From Stomoxys calcitrans (lineage: Eukaryota > Arthropoda > Insecta > Diptera > Muscidae): a DNA stretch of 64,000 bases. The notes under the pieces were generated by a model. The model ran no database searches and was not told the DNA's origin. It saw only the letters and a program-made list of their open reading frames with translations. The DNA lies in NCBI RefSeq assembly GCF_963082655.1, contig NC_081553.1, positions 22,670,197-22,734,196 of the forward strand, in the 5' to 3' direction. The translations under genes and the position numbers were made by a program. Below are positions 45,165-57,092 of this stretch, in pieces; position 1 is the stretch's first letter, and each line of letters begins with the position of its first letter.

Positions 45165-47440
45165 ATTCAATTTGTGTTTGCTTGTTCCGTATAGACTCAA
45201 AAACGGCTTGGAATTTTCACAGATTGTGTAGCTTGGTCTGGAGGGAAACATAGGCCATATAATTTTTTGATATCGGGAGGGGGCCACAACCTCCCCCTTA
45301 CCCCAAAAGTACTACCAAAAAAATAAAAGTATACCGATCGGAACAATATGGGATTCAAATGAAAAGTATTCAAGAGTAGAGTAACAGTTTCATAATAAAA
45401 GTTGGGTCCAAGTATCTGGGGGGCCGCCCCAGCCCCGAAACCCCTTAAAATAGGCTTATTTGACGATCATGACAATATGGGACTCATTTGATAGGTATTC
45501 GGGAGTAGATTTCGAATATGGTCAGGAAGTAGAAATAGGCTTTATAAATTATTGATAACGGAAGGGGGCGGACCCTCCACCGTTACCCCAAAAACACCAT
45601 CCAAAATCAAAAGTCGACCGATAAGGACAATATGGGTATCAAATGAAAAGTATGCGGGAGTAGATAATGAATCTGGCATACAAATTCATGTCGAAGTAAA
45701 GGAGGTCACCCCACCCCCACAATAAGGCCCAAAATGGGCACATTAGCCAATCACGGGTATATGGGTTTGGTTTGTTTGTTCCGCATAGACTGAAAAACGG
45801 CAGAATTAATTTTTCCAAATTTTCGCATACTATGTAGGTTGGTCTGGAAACAAAGGCCATATAATTTTTTGCTTTCGGAAGGGGGACGGGCCCTCCCCCT
45901 TATGCCTAAAACACAACCCAAAATCAAAAGTGCACCGATCGGGACAATATAGGTATCAAATGAAAGGTATTGGAGAGTAGAATACGAATATGGTATTAAA
46001 ATTTGAGTCTGAATACCCATTGGGTCGCCCCAACCCAGGACAACAGGATGGCCCAAAACTCCCCCAAACAGACATATTGGAGGTTCATTTCAATATGGGG
46101 CTCAAATGAAAGATATTCGGAAGTAGATTTCGAATCTGGCATACAAAATCAGATCGAAGTATAGGGGGTCACGCCACACCTTGAAAACGCCATTAGACCC
46201 ATTATGGCTATATGATACTTGGCCGAATCGAATTTCTTAAAATTTTCATAGATTGTATTCGTGTGACTGGAAGGAAAAACAGGCTATAAAATGTTTAGAT
46301 ATTGGGTGGAAGCGGACCCCCCCCCCCTTACCCCAAAAAAACGGCACCCATATCCGAAAGTGGTTCGATGCGTACAAAAAGGGTGTCAAATGAAAGGTAT
46401 AGGAGAACAGAAAATGAATATGGTATTACAATTTGGGTCCAAGTACCCAGCGGACCTCCCCCCCCCCCAACCCCAAAACTCCGCTAAACAGATATATTCG
46501 AAGTTCATGTCAATATGGGACTCAAATGAAAAGTATTAGGCAGTAGATTACAAATATGGCATAAAACATAAGGACCACCCTCAAATACCCCCAAATGGGC
46601 ATATTAGCCGACCATGGATATATGGGGCTCAAATGAAAGGTATTAGGGAGTAGATTACGAATATGACATTAAAATTTGCATTCAAGTTTAAGTGGCGCTT
46701 TTCCTTCTAAAAATACATCAAATGGTTTTTATGGCCCATTATGACAATATGGGGCTCATATGAAAAGTATTTGAGAGTAGAAAACGAATTCGATATCCAA
46801 TTTTGGAGCCAAGTGTTTTGGGGTACGCCCTAAAGCACCCCCTAAACTGAACTTCATTTCCGTTGGAAACAAAAAACGAATTTGATATCTAATTTCAGTG
46901 CAAAGTGCTGGTGGCCGCCCCAACCCCAAAACACCCTTCCAAACGGTTCATATTTACCGGCCATGGCAATATGGGGCTCAAATTAAAGGGATTTGGAAGT
47001 GCAGCACGAAATTGATATCCATATTTGAGTCGAAATGTCTGAGGTGCCATCTCTCTCCTAAAGAGCACTTCTCATTACTCGAATTTTTAAAAACACCAGG
47101 AACTGAGCAAACTGCTCACACATCAATGAGTGCTTTCCGATTCAAGTTTAAACTTAATGATAAGGGACCTTTTTCTGTAGCCGAGTCGGAATGGCATCCC
47201 GTAGTGCGACACCTCTTTGTGGAAAATTTTTAAATGACCATGCATGACATTGTGCCTCGCAAATGTCGCCAACATTAAGAGGGGATAACCACCGATGTTC
47301 TCGCCAGGATTCGAATGCCTTCAGCGTCATAATCTACAAATGCACGAATTCGATATGCGCATTCAGGGTGAAGTTTTCCCACCCTAAAGAGATATTCGAG
47401 AGTTAGAGAAGGCGTAGCAAAGCGGGCCCGGTTCGGCTAG
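45165..47440 (-). repeat. Family 4 interspersed repeat with nested SINE
   Basis: Repeated phrases include CAATATGGG(A/G)CTCAAATGAA, AGGTATT(C/A)GGGAGTAGA and CACCCCAACCCC. It is the inverse of 30106-31510. Units are longer and less regular than those of the HINE cores. A SINE lies at 47090-47335. Confidence 0.5.
47090..47335 (-). mobile_element. tRNA-derived SINE, copy 6 (partial)
   Basis: The body motif CATCAATGAGTGCTTTCCGA and CTTAATGATAAGGGACC are clear. A shortened head with TCGCCAGGATTCGAATGCC lies at about 47297-47320. The A-box end is deleted. Confidence 0.65.
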
Positions 47441-48035
47441 TTTTGTATATAAAAATCAATGTTTGTTGGTTTGTTTGACTTTTTAGGTGTAGAAATTTGT
47501 GCAGATGTTATGGACTGGCCACGTTGTGAACATAGAGTACTTAAATTTTGATCTCAAGAAGTCGTATCGTCGTAGCCTATATCACCATATTGACTGATTT
47601 GGATAAAATTGGGCACTGATATTATAAGTCATAGCAAAGGGTTTTTGCGCCAAATCTCAGTCAAATCAGGTGAAAATTTTGGATTTTATGGGCTGAAGAA
47701 GTAAAATCCGGGGATCGGTTTATATGGCAGCTATATTTTTTTATAATCTGTTTGGGATCGTACTTGGAAAAGATGTTAGAAATCGGATGAAAGTTGAAGG
47801 CTTCTAAGGGCTCAAGAAGTCAAATCAGGGGATCGGTTTATATGGGGGCTATATTTGTTTATGGACCGATTGGGATCGTACTTTGCATGGATATTGGAAG
47901 TCATAACACAAGACTTTGTTACAAATTTCAGCTAAATCGGATGAAAATTTAGGCTTCTAGGGGCTAAAAAAATCAAGTCCGGTGATCGGTTTATATCGGT
48001 ATGTTTTCGACAGACAGACAGACGGACGGACCGAC
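47441..48035 (-). mobile_element. HINE-related core fragment
   Basis: Units have GATCGGTTTATATGG(C/G)(A/G)GCTATAT, GGAAGTCATA and TTTCAG(T/C)(C/T)AAATC, with a short GACAGACAGACGGACGG block at 48009-48030. It is diverged from family 1. Confidence 0.5.
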
Positions 48036-48475
48036 GTTTCCTTGTATGGGGCCTTTACTTTTCACATGCCTTTCTTCTCTCCTACATCGGAATTGTCTGA
48101 AAGTGTTAGTGTCTGTGTAATTTTCTGAGGCGATTTTGAAACATGAGTAGTCAAGTTTGTTTGATTTCAGCACAAGCACCACAATTTCCTTTATTGCTAT
48201 ACGGCTTTTGCTGCAATTGCTGTAATACCATGTACAATTCTGTGCTACACTGGCCGCTGGCAAGTACACTCATAGAAAAAAGTAGGGTGATCAATAAACC
48301 GGCTTTTTCATAGAACCGGTAAAAAATCGACCAACATATCCTGTTTTTCAAATCCTAAGAGAACATTTTTTTCGCTCGATCATCGCTAAAATTTTTTGAA
48401 AAAAATGTTTTTTAACAAATTTTTTTAAAAGACAACAAAAATTTTCTCAATCAAAAACAAAAAAAAATCGATTAA
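48036..48475. other. Single-copy DNA with a CACTCATAGAAAAA motif
   Basis: CACTCATAGAAAAAAGTAGG at 48268-48287 matches the end of the CAGCAAA MITE family (9190). An A/T-rich block follows to 48475. No gene was seen. Confidence 0.4.
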
Positions 48476-50150
48476 CAAGTAAAAGGGCATTAAGTTCGGC
48501 CGGGCCGAACTTTGGATACCCACCACCTCGGATATAAATGTAACCCCATTTCGTCACAACCCTATTGATAACCTATTGGATAACTTATACAGAGAAATTC
48601 GGCACGGATATTGAGTGGTCCTATAAATATAAGTCACTGTTTCAACAAAATAGGGTAAGAAATAAAGCTTTTATGAGCTTCAGACCCTTTATCAGCAGAT
48701 CGGTCTATATGGCTGCTATATCTAAATATAGGCCGATTTGAACTATACTTGGGCCAGATGTTGGCAAGCCCAAAACTACTCACTGTTTTGAATTTCAACG
48801 AAATTAGACAACAAACCAGTGCAAATTGCATACCTTATGTCATATAACAGTTATGTCGAAATATGATCCGATTTGGACCAAATACTAATAAGTTCAAGTC
48901 ATTGTTCAACTATGTATAACAAAATATTGGTCTTTTTAGTAGCTATATCTTAAAATAAAACGATCTGAACCATATACAATATGGATGTCGAAAAGCCTAA
49001 CATAAGTCACTGTGTCAAATTTCAGTTAAATCGGATTATAAATGCGTCTTTTTTGAGGCCAAAACTTTAAATCGAGATATCGGTCTATATGGCAGCTATA
49101 TCCAAGTCTTGATCGATATGAGTGAAATTGAAGAACGATGTCGAAGGGCCCAACACAACTCACTCTCCCAAATTGCGGCGACATCGGACAATAAATGCGC
49201 CTTTTCTGGCCCCAAAACCTAAAACCGAGAGATCGGTTGATATGGCAGCTATACCCAAATCTTGACCGATCTGTGCCATAATGCAGAAGTATGTCAAGGG
49301 GTTTAACCTAACTCAATGTTCCAAATTTCGGCGACATCGGACAATAAATGCGCCTTTTATGGGCCTAAGACCCTAAATCGGAGGATCGGTTTATATGACA
49401 GCTATATCCCAATCTGGACCGATCTGAGCCAAATTGACGAAGGATGTCGAAGGGCCAAATATAACTCACTGTCCCAAATTTGGGCGATATCGGATAATAA
49501 ATGCGCCTTTTATGGGCAAAAAACCTTAAATCGAGAGATCAGTCTATATTGTAGCTATATTCAAATCTGAACCGATCTGGGCCAAATTGACGAAGGATGT
49601 CGAAGAGCCTAATGTAAATCACTGTCCCAAATTTCAGCAAAATCGGATAATAAATGTGGCTTTTATGAGCCTCAGATCCTAAATCGGAGGATCGGTCTAT
49701 ATTGCAGCTATATCCAAATCTGGACCGATCTTAACCAAATTGATAAATGATGTCGAGGGGCCTAACACAACTCACTGTCTTTAATTTCAGTAAAATCGGA
49801 TAATAAATGTGGCTTTTATGGGCCTAAGACCCTAAATCGGAGGATCGGTCTATATGGCAGCTATATGCAAATCTGAACCGATCTGAGCCAAATTTAACGA
49901 AGGAAGTCGATGGGCCTAAGACAACTCACTGTACCAAATTTCAACAAAATCGGATAATAAATGTGGCTTTTATGGGCCAAAGACCCTGAATCGGCGGATC
50001 GGTCATATGGGGGCTAAATCAAGATATAGTCCGATATAGCTCATCTTCGAACTTAACCTGCTTATGGGCAAAAAAAGAATTTGTGCAAAATGTCAACTCA
50101 ATATCTTTATTTTTGAAGACTATAGCGTGATTTCAACAGACAGATTGACG
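48476..50150 (-). mobile_element. HINE (family 2)
   Basis: The 3' terminus AACAAGTAAAAGGGCATTAA has the perfect hairpin TTCGGCCGGGCCGAA (48495-48509) and GGATACCCACCACCTCGG. Family 2 units follow, with ATCGGTCTATATGGCAGCTA. The 5' side ends at ATAGCGTGATTTCAACAGAC (near 50140), without the DINE-1 block. Confidence 0.7.
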
Positions 50151-51270
50151 GGAAGCCTTAAACTACTCACTGTTTCAAATTTCAGCGAAAATGGATTAAA
50201 AAAAATCTTTTGTAGGCTTCAGACCCTTTATCTGCAGATCGGTCTGTATGTCAGCCATATCTAAATATAGGCCGATCTGAACCATACTTAGGTCAGATGT
50301 CGGGAGACTTACCGAAACACCACGCGCAAAATTTCAGTTAAATCGGACGAGAATTGCGCCCTCTAGAGGCTCAAGAAGTCAAGACCCCAGATCGGTTTAT
50401 ATAACAGTTATATCAAAACATGGACCGATTTGAACCATACTTAGAGCAGTTGTTGAAAGTGATACCGAAACACCACGTGCAATATTTCATTTAAATCGGA
50501 TGAGAATTGCGCCCTCTAGAGGCTCAAGAAATCAAGACCCCTGATCGTTTTATATGGCAGCTATATCAAAACATAGAGCGATTTTAACCATACTTAGAGC
50601 AGTTGTAGGAAGTGTTACCGAAACACCACGTGCAAAATTTCAGTCAAATTGGATGAGAATTGCGCCCTCTAGAGGCTCAAGAAATCAAGACCCCTGATCG
50701 TTTTATATGGCAGCTATATCAAAACATAGAGCGATTTTAACCATACTTAGAGCAGTTATTGGAAGTGATACCGAAACACCACATGCAAAATTTCTGTTAA
50801 ATCGGATGGGAATTGCGCATTCTAGAGGCTCAAGAAGTCATGATCCCAGATCGGCTTATATGGCAGCTTTGTCAAACCATAGACCGATTTAAACCATACT
50901 AGGCGCAGTTATTGGAAGTGATACCGAAGCATCACGTGCAAAATTTCAGTCAAATCGGACGAGAATTGCGCCCTCTAGAGGCTCAAGAAGTCAAGACCCC
51001 AGATAGGTTTATGTAACAGCTATATCAAAACATGGATCGATTTGAACCATACTAAGCGCAGTTATTGGAAGTGATACCAAAACACCACGTGCAAAGTTTC
51101 AGTTAAATCGGATGAGAATTGCGCCCTCTAGAGGCTCAAGAAGTCAAGACCCCAGATCGGTTTATATGACAGCTATATGAAGACATGTACCGATTTGGCC
51201 CATTTACAGTACCAATCGAGCTACACTAATAAAAAGTATTTGTGCAAAATTTCAAGCGGCTAGGTTTACT
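50151..51270 (-). mobile_element. HINE core array (family 1)
   Basis: After a family 2 scrap, family 1 units repeat GCGCCCTCTAGAGGCTCAAG. The landmark falls at 50407, 50560, 50713 and 50866, spaced 153 bp. The 5' leader GGCTAGGTTTACTCACTTAC at 51257-51276 ends where the LINE starts. Confidence 0.66.
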
Positions 51271-52978
51271 CACTTACTTTAATTGGCTATGACAGAATAT
51301 TTGTTCCACTAGCCGAACGTAGAATAGCGTTCCAAGCGCCTCGATTTTCTGCGCTCATTCTAAAATCTCTGACACTAAATTTCGAGGTGTCTCCCACAAC
51401 TTGATCTTTCCTTTGGGCTTTTGGTCTTCCCGCTTTGCTTGTACCACCGTGTTTGCCTTCAAAAGACTTCTTTGCTGGACCTTCTTCATCTATTCTGACA
51501 ACTTGACCTACCCAACGCAGCCGTTGTATTTTGATGCGTGTAACAATGCTATCGTCGTCATACAGCTCATACAGCTCGTGGTTAATACGTCGCCTATATT
51601 CTCCGTTAACGCAAACTGGTCCTTATATTTTACGAAGAATCTTTCTCTCAAATACTCCAAGCACTGCCTTATCTGCTTTCACAAGTACCCATGCTTCAGA
51701 ACCATATAACAGCTCGGGTAGTATCAGTGTCTTGTAAAGTGTAGTCTTCGTCTGTCGAGAGGTGGCCTTGTTTCTAAACTGCTTACTTAGTCCAAAGTAG
51801 CATCTGTTTGCCAGTAATATTCTTCGCTTTATCTCAAAACTGGTGTCATTTGTTTCGGTTACATCTCAAAGTTGTGGTTCCCAACTTTCTCCATTTTCTT
51901 TATCTGCTCGGTTGTGCAAGGCTTTTTGGGAGTTGAAACCATCCATTTCGTCTTATCTCCATTTACTGCCAGTCCCCGTGTTTACTGACTCTCTTTCGAT
52001 TCTTTCAAAGGCTGCAGTTACTACTTCCGGGGACTGACCTCTGATATCGATGTCGTCGGCATAGGCGAGTAGCATGTGTTCTCTTGTGATTAGTGTGCCA
52101 TTCACAACTGCATCTCGTATAATCTTCTCCAGCAGAATATTAAAGAGATCACACGATAGGCTGTCTCTTTGTCGGAGCCCTCTTTTGGTATTAAATGGTT
52201 CGGAGAGGTTCTTTCCTATTCTTACTGAGGAAAGCGCTATCAGCAAGTGTCATCATGCAGAGTCTTATTTATTTTGCAGGGATACCAAACTCAGACATGG
52301 CTTGAAATACCTTTGAACGTAAAGAAGTATCGAAGGCCGCTTTGTAGTCAACAAATAGATGGTATGTGTGGATTTGTCCTTCTCGGGTCTCTTCCAGGAT
52401 TTGGCGCAGTGTGAATATCTGGTCTATGGTGGATTTACCAGGTCTAAAGCCGCATTGATAGGGCCCAATTATCTCATTGACTTTAGGTTTTAATCTTTCA
52501 CACAGTACGCTCGAGAGTATCTTGTATGCGATGGGGAGGAGACTTATTCCTCTGTAGTTGGCACATTCCGTCTTGTCTCCTTTCTTGTGTACGGGCCATA
52601 GTATGCTGAGGTGACAATCATCGGGTAAGCGTTCTTCTATCAATCTTCCAGATTGCGCAGATAAGCTGATGCATACGACTTATCTGCGTATCGCCTCAGG
52701 TCTTAAATAGTTCAGCGGGTAACCCATCGGCTCCTGCTGCCTTGTTGTTCTTTAGTTGGGTCACTGCTACTTGGACCACATTCTGACCAGGAGGTAAACA
52801 TTCTATACCATCATCAGGGATTGGTTCTGCGTTATCCCCTTCGCCACCAACGTCGGACACTAGCAGTTGGGTAAAATGTTGTTTCCATATCCTCAGCATG
52901 TTATCTGTGTCAGTTACCAGATTTCCTTCTTTGGCTCTGCAGAAGGATGTGCCTGCACCAAAGCCATCGGTTTGATGT
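51271..52978 (-). mobile_element. 5'-truncated LINE reverse transcriptase, pseudogenised
   Basis: In minus-strand order the fragment reads: a linker ending NNKAAGADGLPAELFK (about 52700-52760), HKKGDKTECANYRGISLLP, YQCGFRPGKSTIDQIFTLRQ, FVDYKAAFD (52270-52640), GLRQRDSLSCDLFNILLEK, the catalytic box AYADDID (about 52060), and C-terminal LANRCYFGLSKQFRNKATSR, LYKTLILPELLYGSEAW and QRLRWVGQVVR down to about 51290. These are motifs of non-LTR retrotransposon RT; the clade is not certain. A TGA after LPAELFKT, frameshifts near 52640 and 52260, and a stop after ERKILRKI make it inactive. No endonuclease domain remains. The catalytic YADD is intact, but the usual RQGD is RQRD. Confidence 0.87.
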
Positions 52979-54125
52979 TTACTTATTTAATGTTTGCTAT
53001 TTTGTATAACAAATTTCGTTGAGTGTAGTGTGGTTGAGTGTTTTTTTTTTCTCATTTTCAGTTGTTTTGCTTTTGTTTTGAACTGACTGACTGTTGCGCT
53101 TCTACCATGACATCCGTTGCCTTTTGTATTTGTAACATCCTTAGACAAAGTCTCTTTACAAATAGCCAAACTCAAACAAAAGGAATTGAAGCCTTTCAAG
53201 CGAACAGCACACCCACAATTATTGAATGTGTTCGAGTGCCAGTGCGAGGGTGAGTGAGTGTACTTGTGTCGTAGCCGCCTTTCATGCCATGTTTCCGTTT
53301 CCTTCGCTCATTGGTTATGTTGTTTGTTTAATAACTTTTGATAAATAACACACAGCCATGGTGGACTGTTACTTCTTTTATTATTAAATACAGTATAGAG
53401 AGCGTGTGTGGAAATCAATATAAACTCGCACACACACACACACACACTACTTTATAGTGGTAACTTATTTATGTGTACATATGTGTATGTGTTACTTTAT
53501 AATTGTATTTAATTTTGTTTCTTTGCTTGCATTTTCTATTGAATGCCATGCGTTCAAATGGCAAATTTTCAGCATCCATCATTGCTTGAATTGACATCTG
53601 TTACATTTCGAAATGAAATTAATGAACGCATAAGTCATCGACACCAAAAGCCATGGCGCACACAAACGTAGAATGACAAATTTCTTTGTTTTCCCCCATT
53701 GCAGATTTCATGTTGATTGAAAATCCTCCTACCCAGTTTAAAAATTTCTATGAATATTGAATTTGTGGATTTGTAGAGAAAACAATAGATTATGTATTTA
53801 ATTTGTTATGTATGGCATTTTAACTATTCGTATTTCCTTTTTTGTCTTCTTTTCTTCTATCATCCGTCTCTTTGCCTTGGATGACCAAAATCCATTGATT
53901 TCAGTTTTATCACTTCTTGGGTGTAGTGAATGAAAATGAAATCCAGCAGTCTGTCCATTCATATCTTTCACACATTTGGTTTGGCATTATTTTGACTTTA
54001 GGTGAATTGATGTTCTTTTCTATGATGTTTCCCATTTTAATGATTTATGCTCTTAATTTTTTTGATGCAATTTATGGAACAAGCATTCATACGGCTTGCC
54101 AGTGTTAAGAATACAGAAACCATAG
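52979..54125. other. Single-copy DNA with CA repeat and a MITE end
   Basis: TTTGCTATTTTGTATAACAA then ATTTCGTTGAGTGTAGTG at 52994-53030 is the inverse of the end at 4922 (CACTCAACTAAATTTGTTAT), so a MITE end abuts the LINE. A (CA)n run lies at 53431-53448. A hydrophobic 63-codon frame at 53917-54108 has no support as a gene. Confidence 0.45.
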
Positions 54126-54378
54126 CAGCAACAATAGGGTGGACATTGATTGACTATCTCCCGATTTTGCTTCTTGAGCACCTACAAGGCGCAATTCTTA
54201 CCCAAATGAACTGAAATATTACACAATGACTACTACAATGTTCAGCATTCATTTATGATCCGAATCGGACTATAACTTGATATAAGAGATACCGCGCATA
54301 GAATGCGACGAATGCAATCCATGGTGGAGGGTATATAAGATTCGGCCCGGCCGAACTTAGCACGCTCTTACTTGTTTC
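54126..54378 (+). mobile_element. HINE 3' fragment (family 1)
   Basis: It has TTGACTATCTCCCGATTTTG, GGCGCAATTCTTACC and CCATGGTGGAGGGTATATAA, then GGCCCGGCCGAAC and GCACGCTCTTACTTGTTTC. This is a complete 3' terminus with one degraded core unit. Confidence 0.7.
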
Positions 54379-54998
54379 ATATCACGTCATCTCGCAGTCT
54401 CCCCTTAGGGTCGGAGCAGGTGGCTCGTACTACATCATAATAGTTTTCACCTAGTCTTCTTTTTTTTATAAGGGTGTAACAATGGGCCGGACTGGCCTCT
54501 GACTTGACACACCTTTCGGGTTGGCTTTACTGTTTTTTTTTTTTTGTTGAAGGGTACCAACAACTCATTCTTTCCGAATGTTTATGGCAGACCAGTCCCA
54601 TTTGATTTCGCCTATCCACAAAAATTTTCTTAATGCCGCCCGAACAAGACAGGTAATCGTGGAGAAGAAGCGGCAATCCTCCACGACGATGGCATTCCCG
54701 CGTAAACAGCAACCATCACCCTTTTCTCAATGAACCACCGAGCAACCCTTTTATGACCAGAAGCCACAAATATAAGACACAAAACCTTTCTTATGGAATC
54801 CCTTTAGTCAAAATCTTTCCATTTGAGTCCTTCTCTATTAATGCATTGATAATCCTGCCTTTCAGCATCTTATGAATCCATTTGACCAGGAAAGAGGGGA
54901 GGCTTATAACCACCAGAGAGCCATACAGTCATCCTAAGCAGTCCTCTTACACTTAAGAGCCTCCAATGTAGCTTGATTGTCGTTCATTATACAAAGAG
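54379..54998 (-). mobile_element. Possible LINE remnant
   Basis: On the minus strand an NDNQATLEALKCKRT segment near 54975 resembles the RNase H SDNQA-A-L motif. A VKWIHKMLKGRIINA segment near 54870 resembles RT upstream of the PQGG box. The frame is broken repeatedly and the order (RNase H before RT) is unexpected, so this may be two fragments or chance similarity. Confidence 0.3.
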
Positions 54999-55075
54999 GA
55001 GGCCACCAAGGCGCAGAGGTTGGCATATAAGCCTATGACGTTGAGCGCCTGGGTTCAAATCCCAGCGTGAACTTA
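54999..55075 (+). mobile_element. tRNA-derived SINE head, solo
   Basis: GAGGCCACCAAGGCGCAGAG, a TTGGCAT variant and B box GGGTTCAAATCCC (A for G) make a diverged head of 75 bp. The body is absent and a HINE begins right after the A-run. Confidence 0.7.
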
Positions 55076-55082
55076 AAAAAAA

Positions 55083-56534
55083 AACAAGTAAAAAGGCGTT
55101 AAGTTCGGCCGGGCCGAACTTTGGATACCCACCACCTCGGGTATATATGTAAACCAACTTTCATCAAAATTCGGTGAAAATTTCATACCTTATACTCGTA
55201 TACCTCATACCGATCTGAACTATATACGACATGGATGTCGAAAAGCCGAACATAAGTCACTGTGTCAAATTTCAGTGAAATCGGATTATAAATGCGCCTT
55301 TTATGGGGCCAAGACTTTAAATCGATATCGGTCTACATGGCAGCTATATCCAAATCTGGACCGATTTGGGCCAAGTTGCATAAACATGTCGAAGAGCCTA
55401 ACACAAAACACTGTCCCAAATTTCGGCGAAATAGGACAGTAAATGCCTTTTTCATGGGCCTTAAACCTTAAATCCAGAGATCGGTCTATATGGCAGCTAT
55501 ATTCAAATCTGGACCGATCTGGGCAAAATTGAAGAAGGACGTCGAAGAGCCTAACCAAACTCACTGTCTCAAATTTCAGCGACATCGGACAATAAATGCG
55601 TCTTTTATGGCCCCAAAACCTGAAACCTAGAAACCGGTCTATATGGCAGCTATATCCAAATCTGGACTGATCTGTGCGATATTGCAAAAGTATGTCAAGG
55701 GGCTTATCTTAACTCACTGTTCCAAATTTCGGCGACATCGGACAATAAATGAGCATTTTATGGGACCAAAACCATACATCAAGAAATCGGTCTATATGGC
55801 AGCTATATCCAAATCTTAACCGATCTGGACCAAATTGAAGAAATATGTCAAAGGGCCTAACACAACTCACTGTCCCAAATTTCATCAAAATCGGATAATG
55901 AATGTGGCTTTTATGGGCCTTACACCATAAATCGGAGGATCGGTCTATATGGCAGCTATATCCAAATCTGAACCGATCTGGGCCAATTTAACGAAGGATG
56001 TCGAAGGGCCTTACACAATTCACTGTCCCAAATTTGAGCGATATCGGATAATAAATGTGGCTTTTATGGGCCTTAGACCCTAAATCGGAGGATCGGTCTA
56101 TATGGCAGCTATATCCAAATCTGGACCGATCTGAGCCAAATTGACGAAGGGTATCGAAGGGCCTAACACAACTCACTGTCTAAAATTGAAACAAAATCGG
56201 ATAATAAATGTGGCTTTTATGGGCCTAAGACCCTAAATCGGCGGATCGGTCTATATGGGGGCTATGTCAAGATATAGTCCGATATAGCCCATCTTCGAAC
56301 TTAACCTGCTTATGGATAAAAGAAGAAGCTGTGCAAAATTTCAGCTCAATATTTCTATTTTTAAAGACTGTAGCGTGATTTCAACAGACAGACGGACGGA
56401 CATGTCTAGATCGTCTTTGATTTTTACGCTGATCAAGAATATATATACTTTATAGGGTCGGAAATGGATATTTCGATGTGTTGCAAACGAAATGACAAAA
56501 TGAATATACCCCCATCCTTCGGTGGTGGGTATTA
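55083..56534 (-). mobile_element. HINE (family 2), complete reference copy
   Basis: This is the cleanest complete copy. The 3' end is AACAAGTAAAAAGGCGTTAA with the perfect hairpin TTCGGCCGGGCCGAA (55104-55118) and GGATACCCACCACCTCGGG. Family 2 units follow. Near 56385-56530 the minus-strand 5' block has GACAGACGGACGGACATG, TCTAGATCGTCTTTG, GATCAAGAATATATATAC, TTTATAGGGTCGGAAATGG and CCCCCATCCTTCGGTGGTGG then GTATTAAAA. The terminal GGTGGTGGGTAT and ATACCCACCACC segments are inverted relative to one another. Confidence 0.75.
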
Positions 56535-56720
56535 AAATTTAGTGGTGATTATCCCCTTCTTAATGCTGGCTACATTTGCAAGGTCTCATGTCATGTTCAG
56601 ACATCTCTATCAAGAGGTATCGCTATGCGGCACGTCGCTAGGACACAGGAAGGAGACCCTTTATTACTGAGCATAAACTTTAATCGGACTGCACTAAAGG
56701 ATATGAGAAAAAAATCCCCT
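56535..56720 (+). mobile_element. tRNA-derived SINE, partial body
   Basis: GGTGATTATCCCCTTCTTAA, ATCTCTATCAAGAGGTATCG, GGCACGTCGCTAGGACACAG and GACTGCACTAAAGGATATG match the SINE body. The tRNA head is missing. Confidence 0.65.
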
Positions 56721-56767
56721 GTTTCTTCATGGAATATGCATGGAAAATTTTGTAGTAGTATACAAAG

Positions 56768-57084
56768 GAGGCTACCGTAGCGCAGAGGCTAGCAGGTCCG
56801 CCTATGACTCTGAATGCCTGGGTTCGAATCCTGGCGAGACCATTAGAAAAAATTTTCAGCGGTGGTTTTCCCCTCCTAATGCTGGCAACTTTAGTGAGGT
56901 ACTATGCCATGTAAAATTTCTCTCCAAAGAGGTGTCGTACTGTGGCACGCCGTGTGGACTCGGCTATAAAAAGGAGACCCTTTATCATTGAGCTTAAATT
57001 TGAATCGGACTGCACTCATTGATATTTGAGAAGTTTGCCCCAGTTCGTTAGTGGAATGTTCATGGGCTAATTTTGGAATTTGCA
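56768..57084 (+). mobile_element. tRNA-derived SINE, full-length with target duplication
   Basis: This is the best copy. It begins GAGGCTACCGTAGCGCAGAG (A-box region) and has B box GGGTTCGAATCC at about 56820-56832. The body includes TCTCCAAAGAGGTGTCGTAC and ends ATGGGCTAATTTTGGAATTT. The 8-bp flank ATACAAAG is present at 56760-56767 and again at 57085-57092, a target-site duplication. Confidence 0.85.
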
Positions 57085-57092
57085 ATACAAAG

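Noticed and set aside
53917..54108. Hydrophobic 63-codon frame as a small membrane protein
   Set aside because: No homology recognised, AT-rich low-complexity codons, and it lies next to a degraded HINE in single-copy flank DNA.
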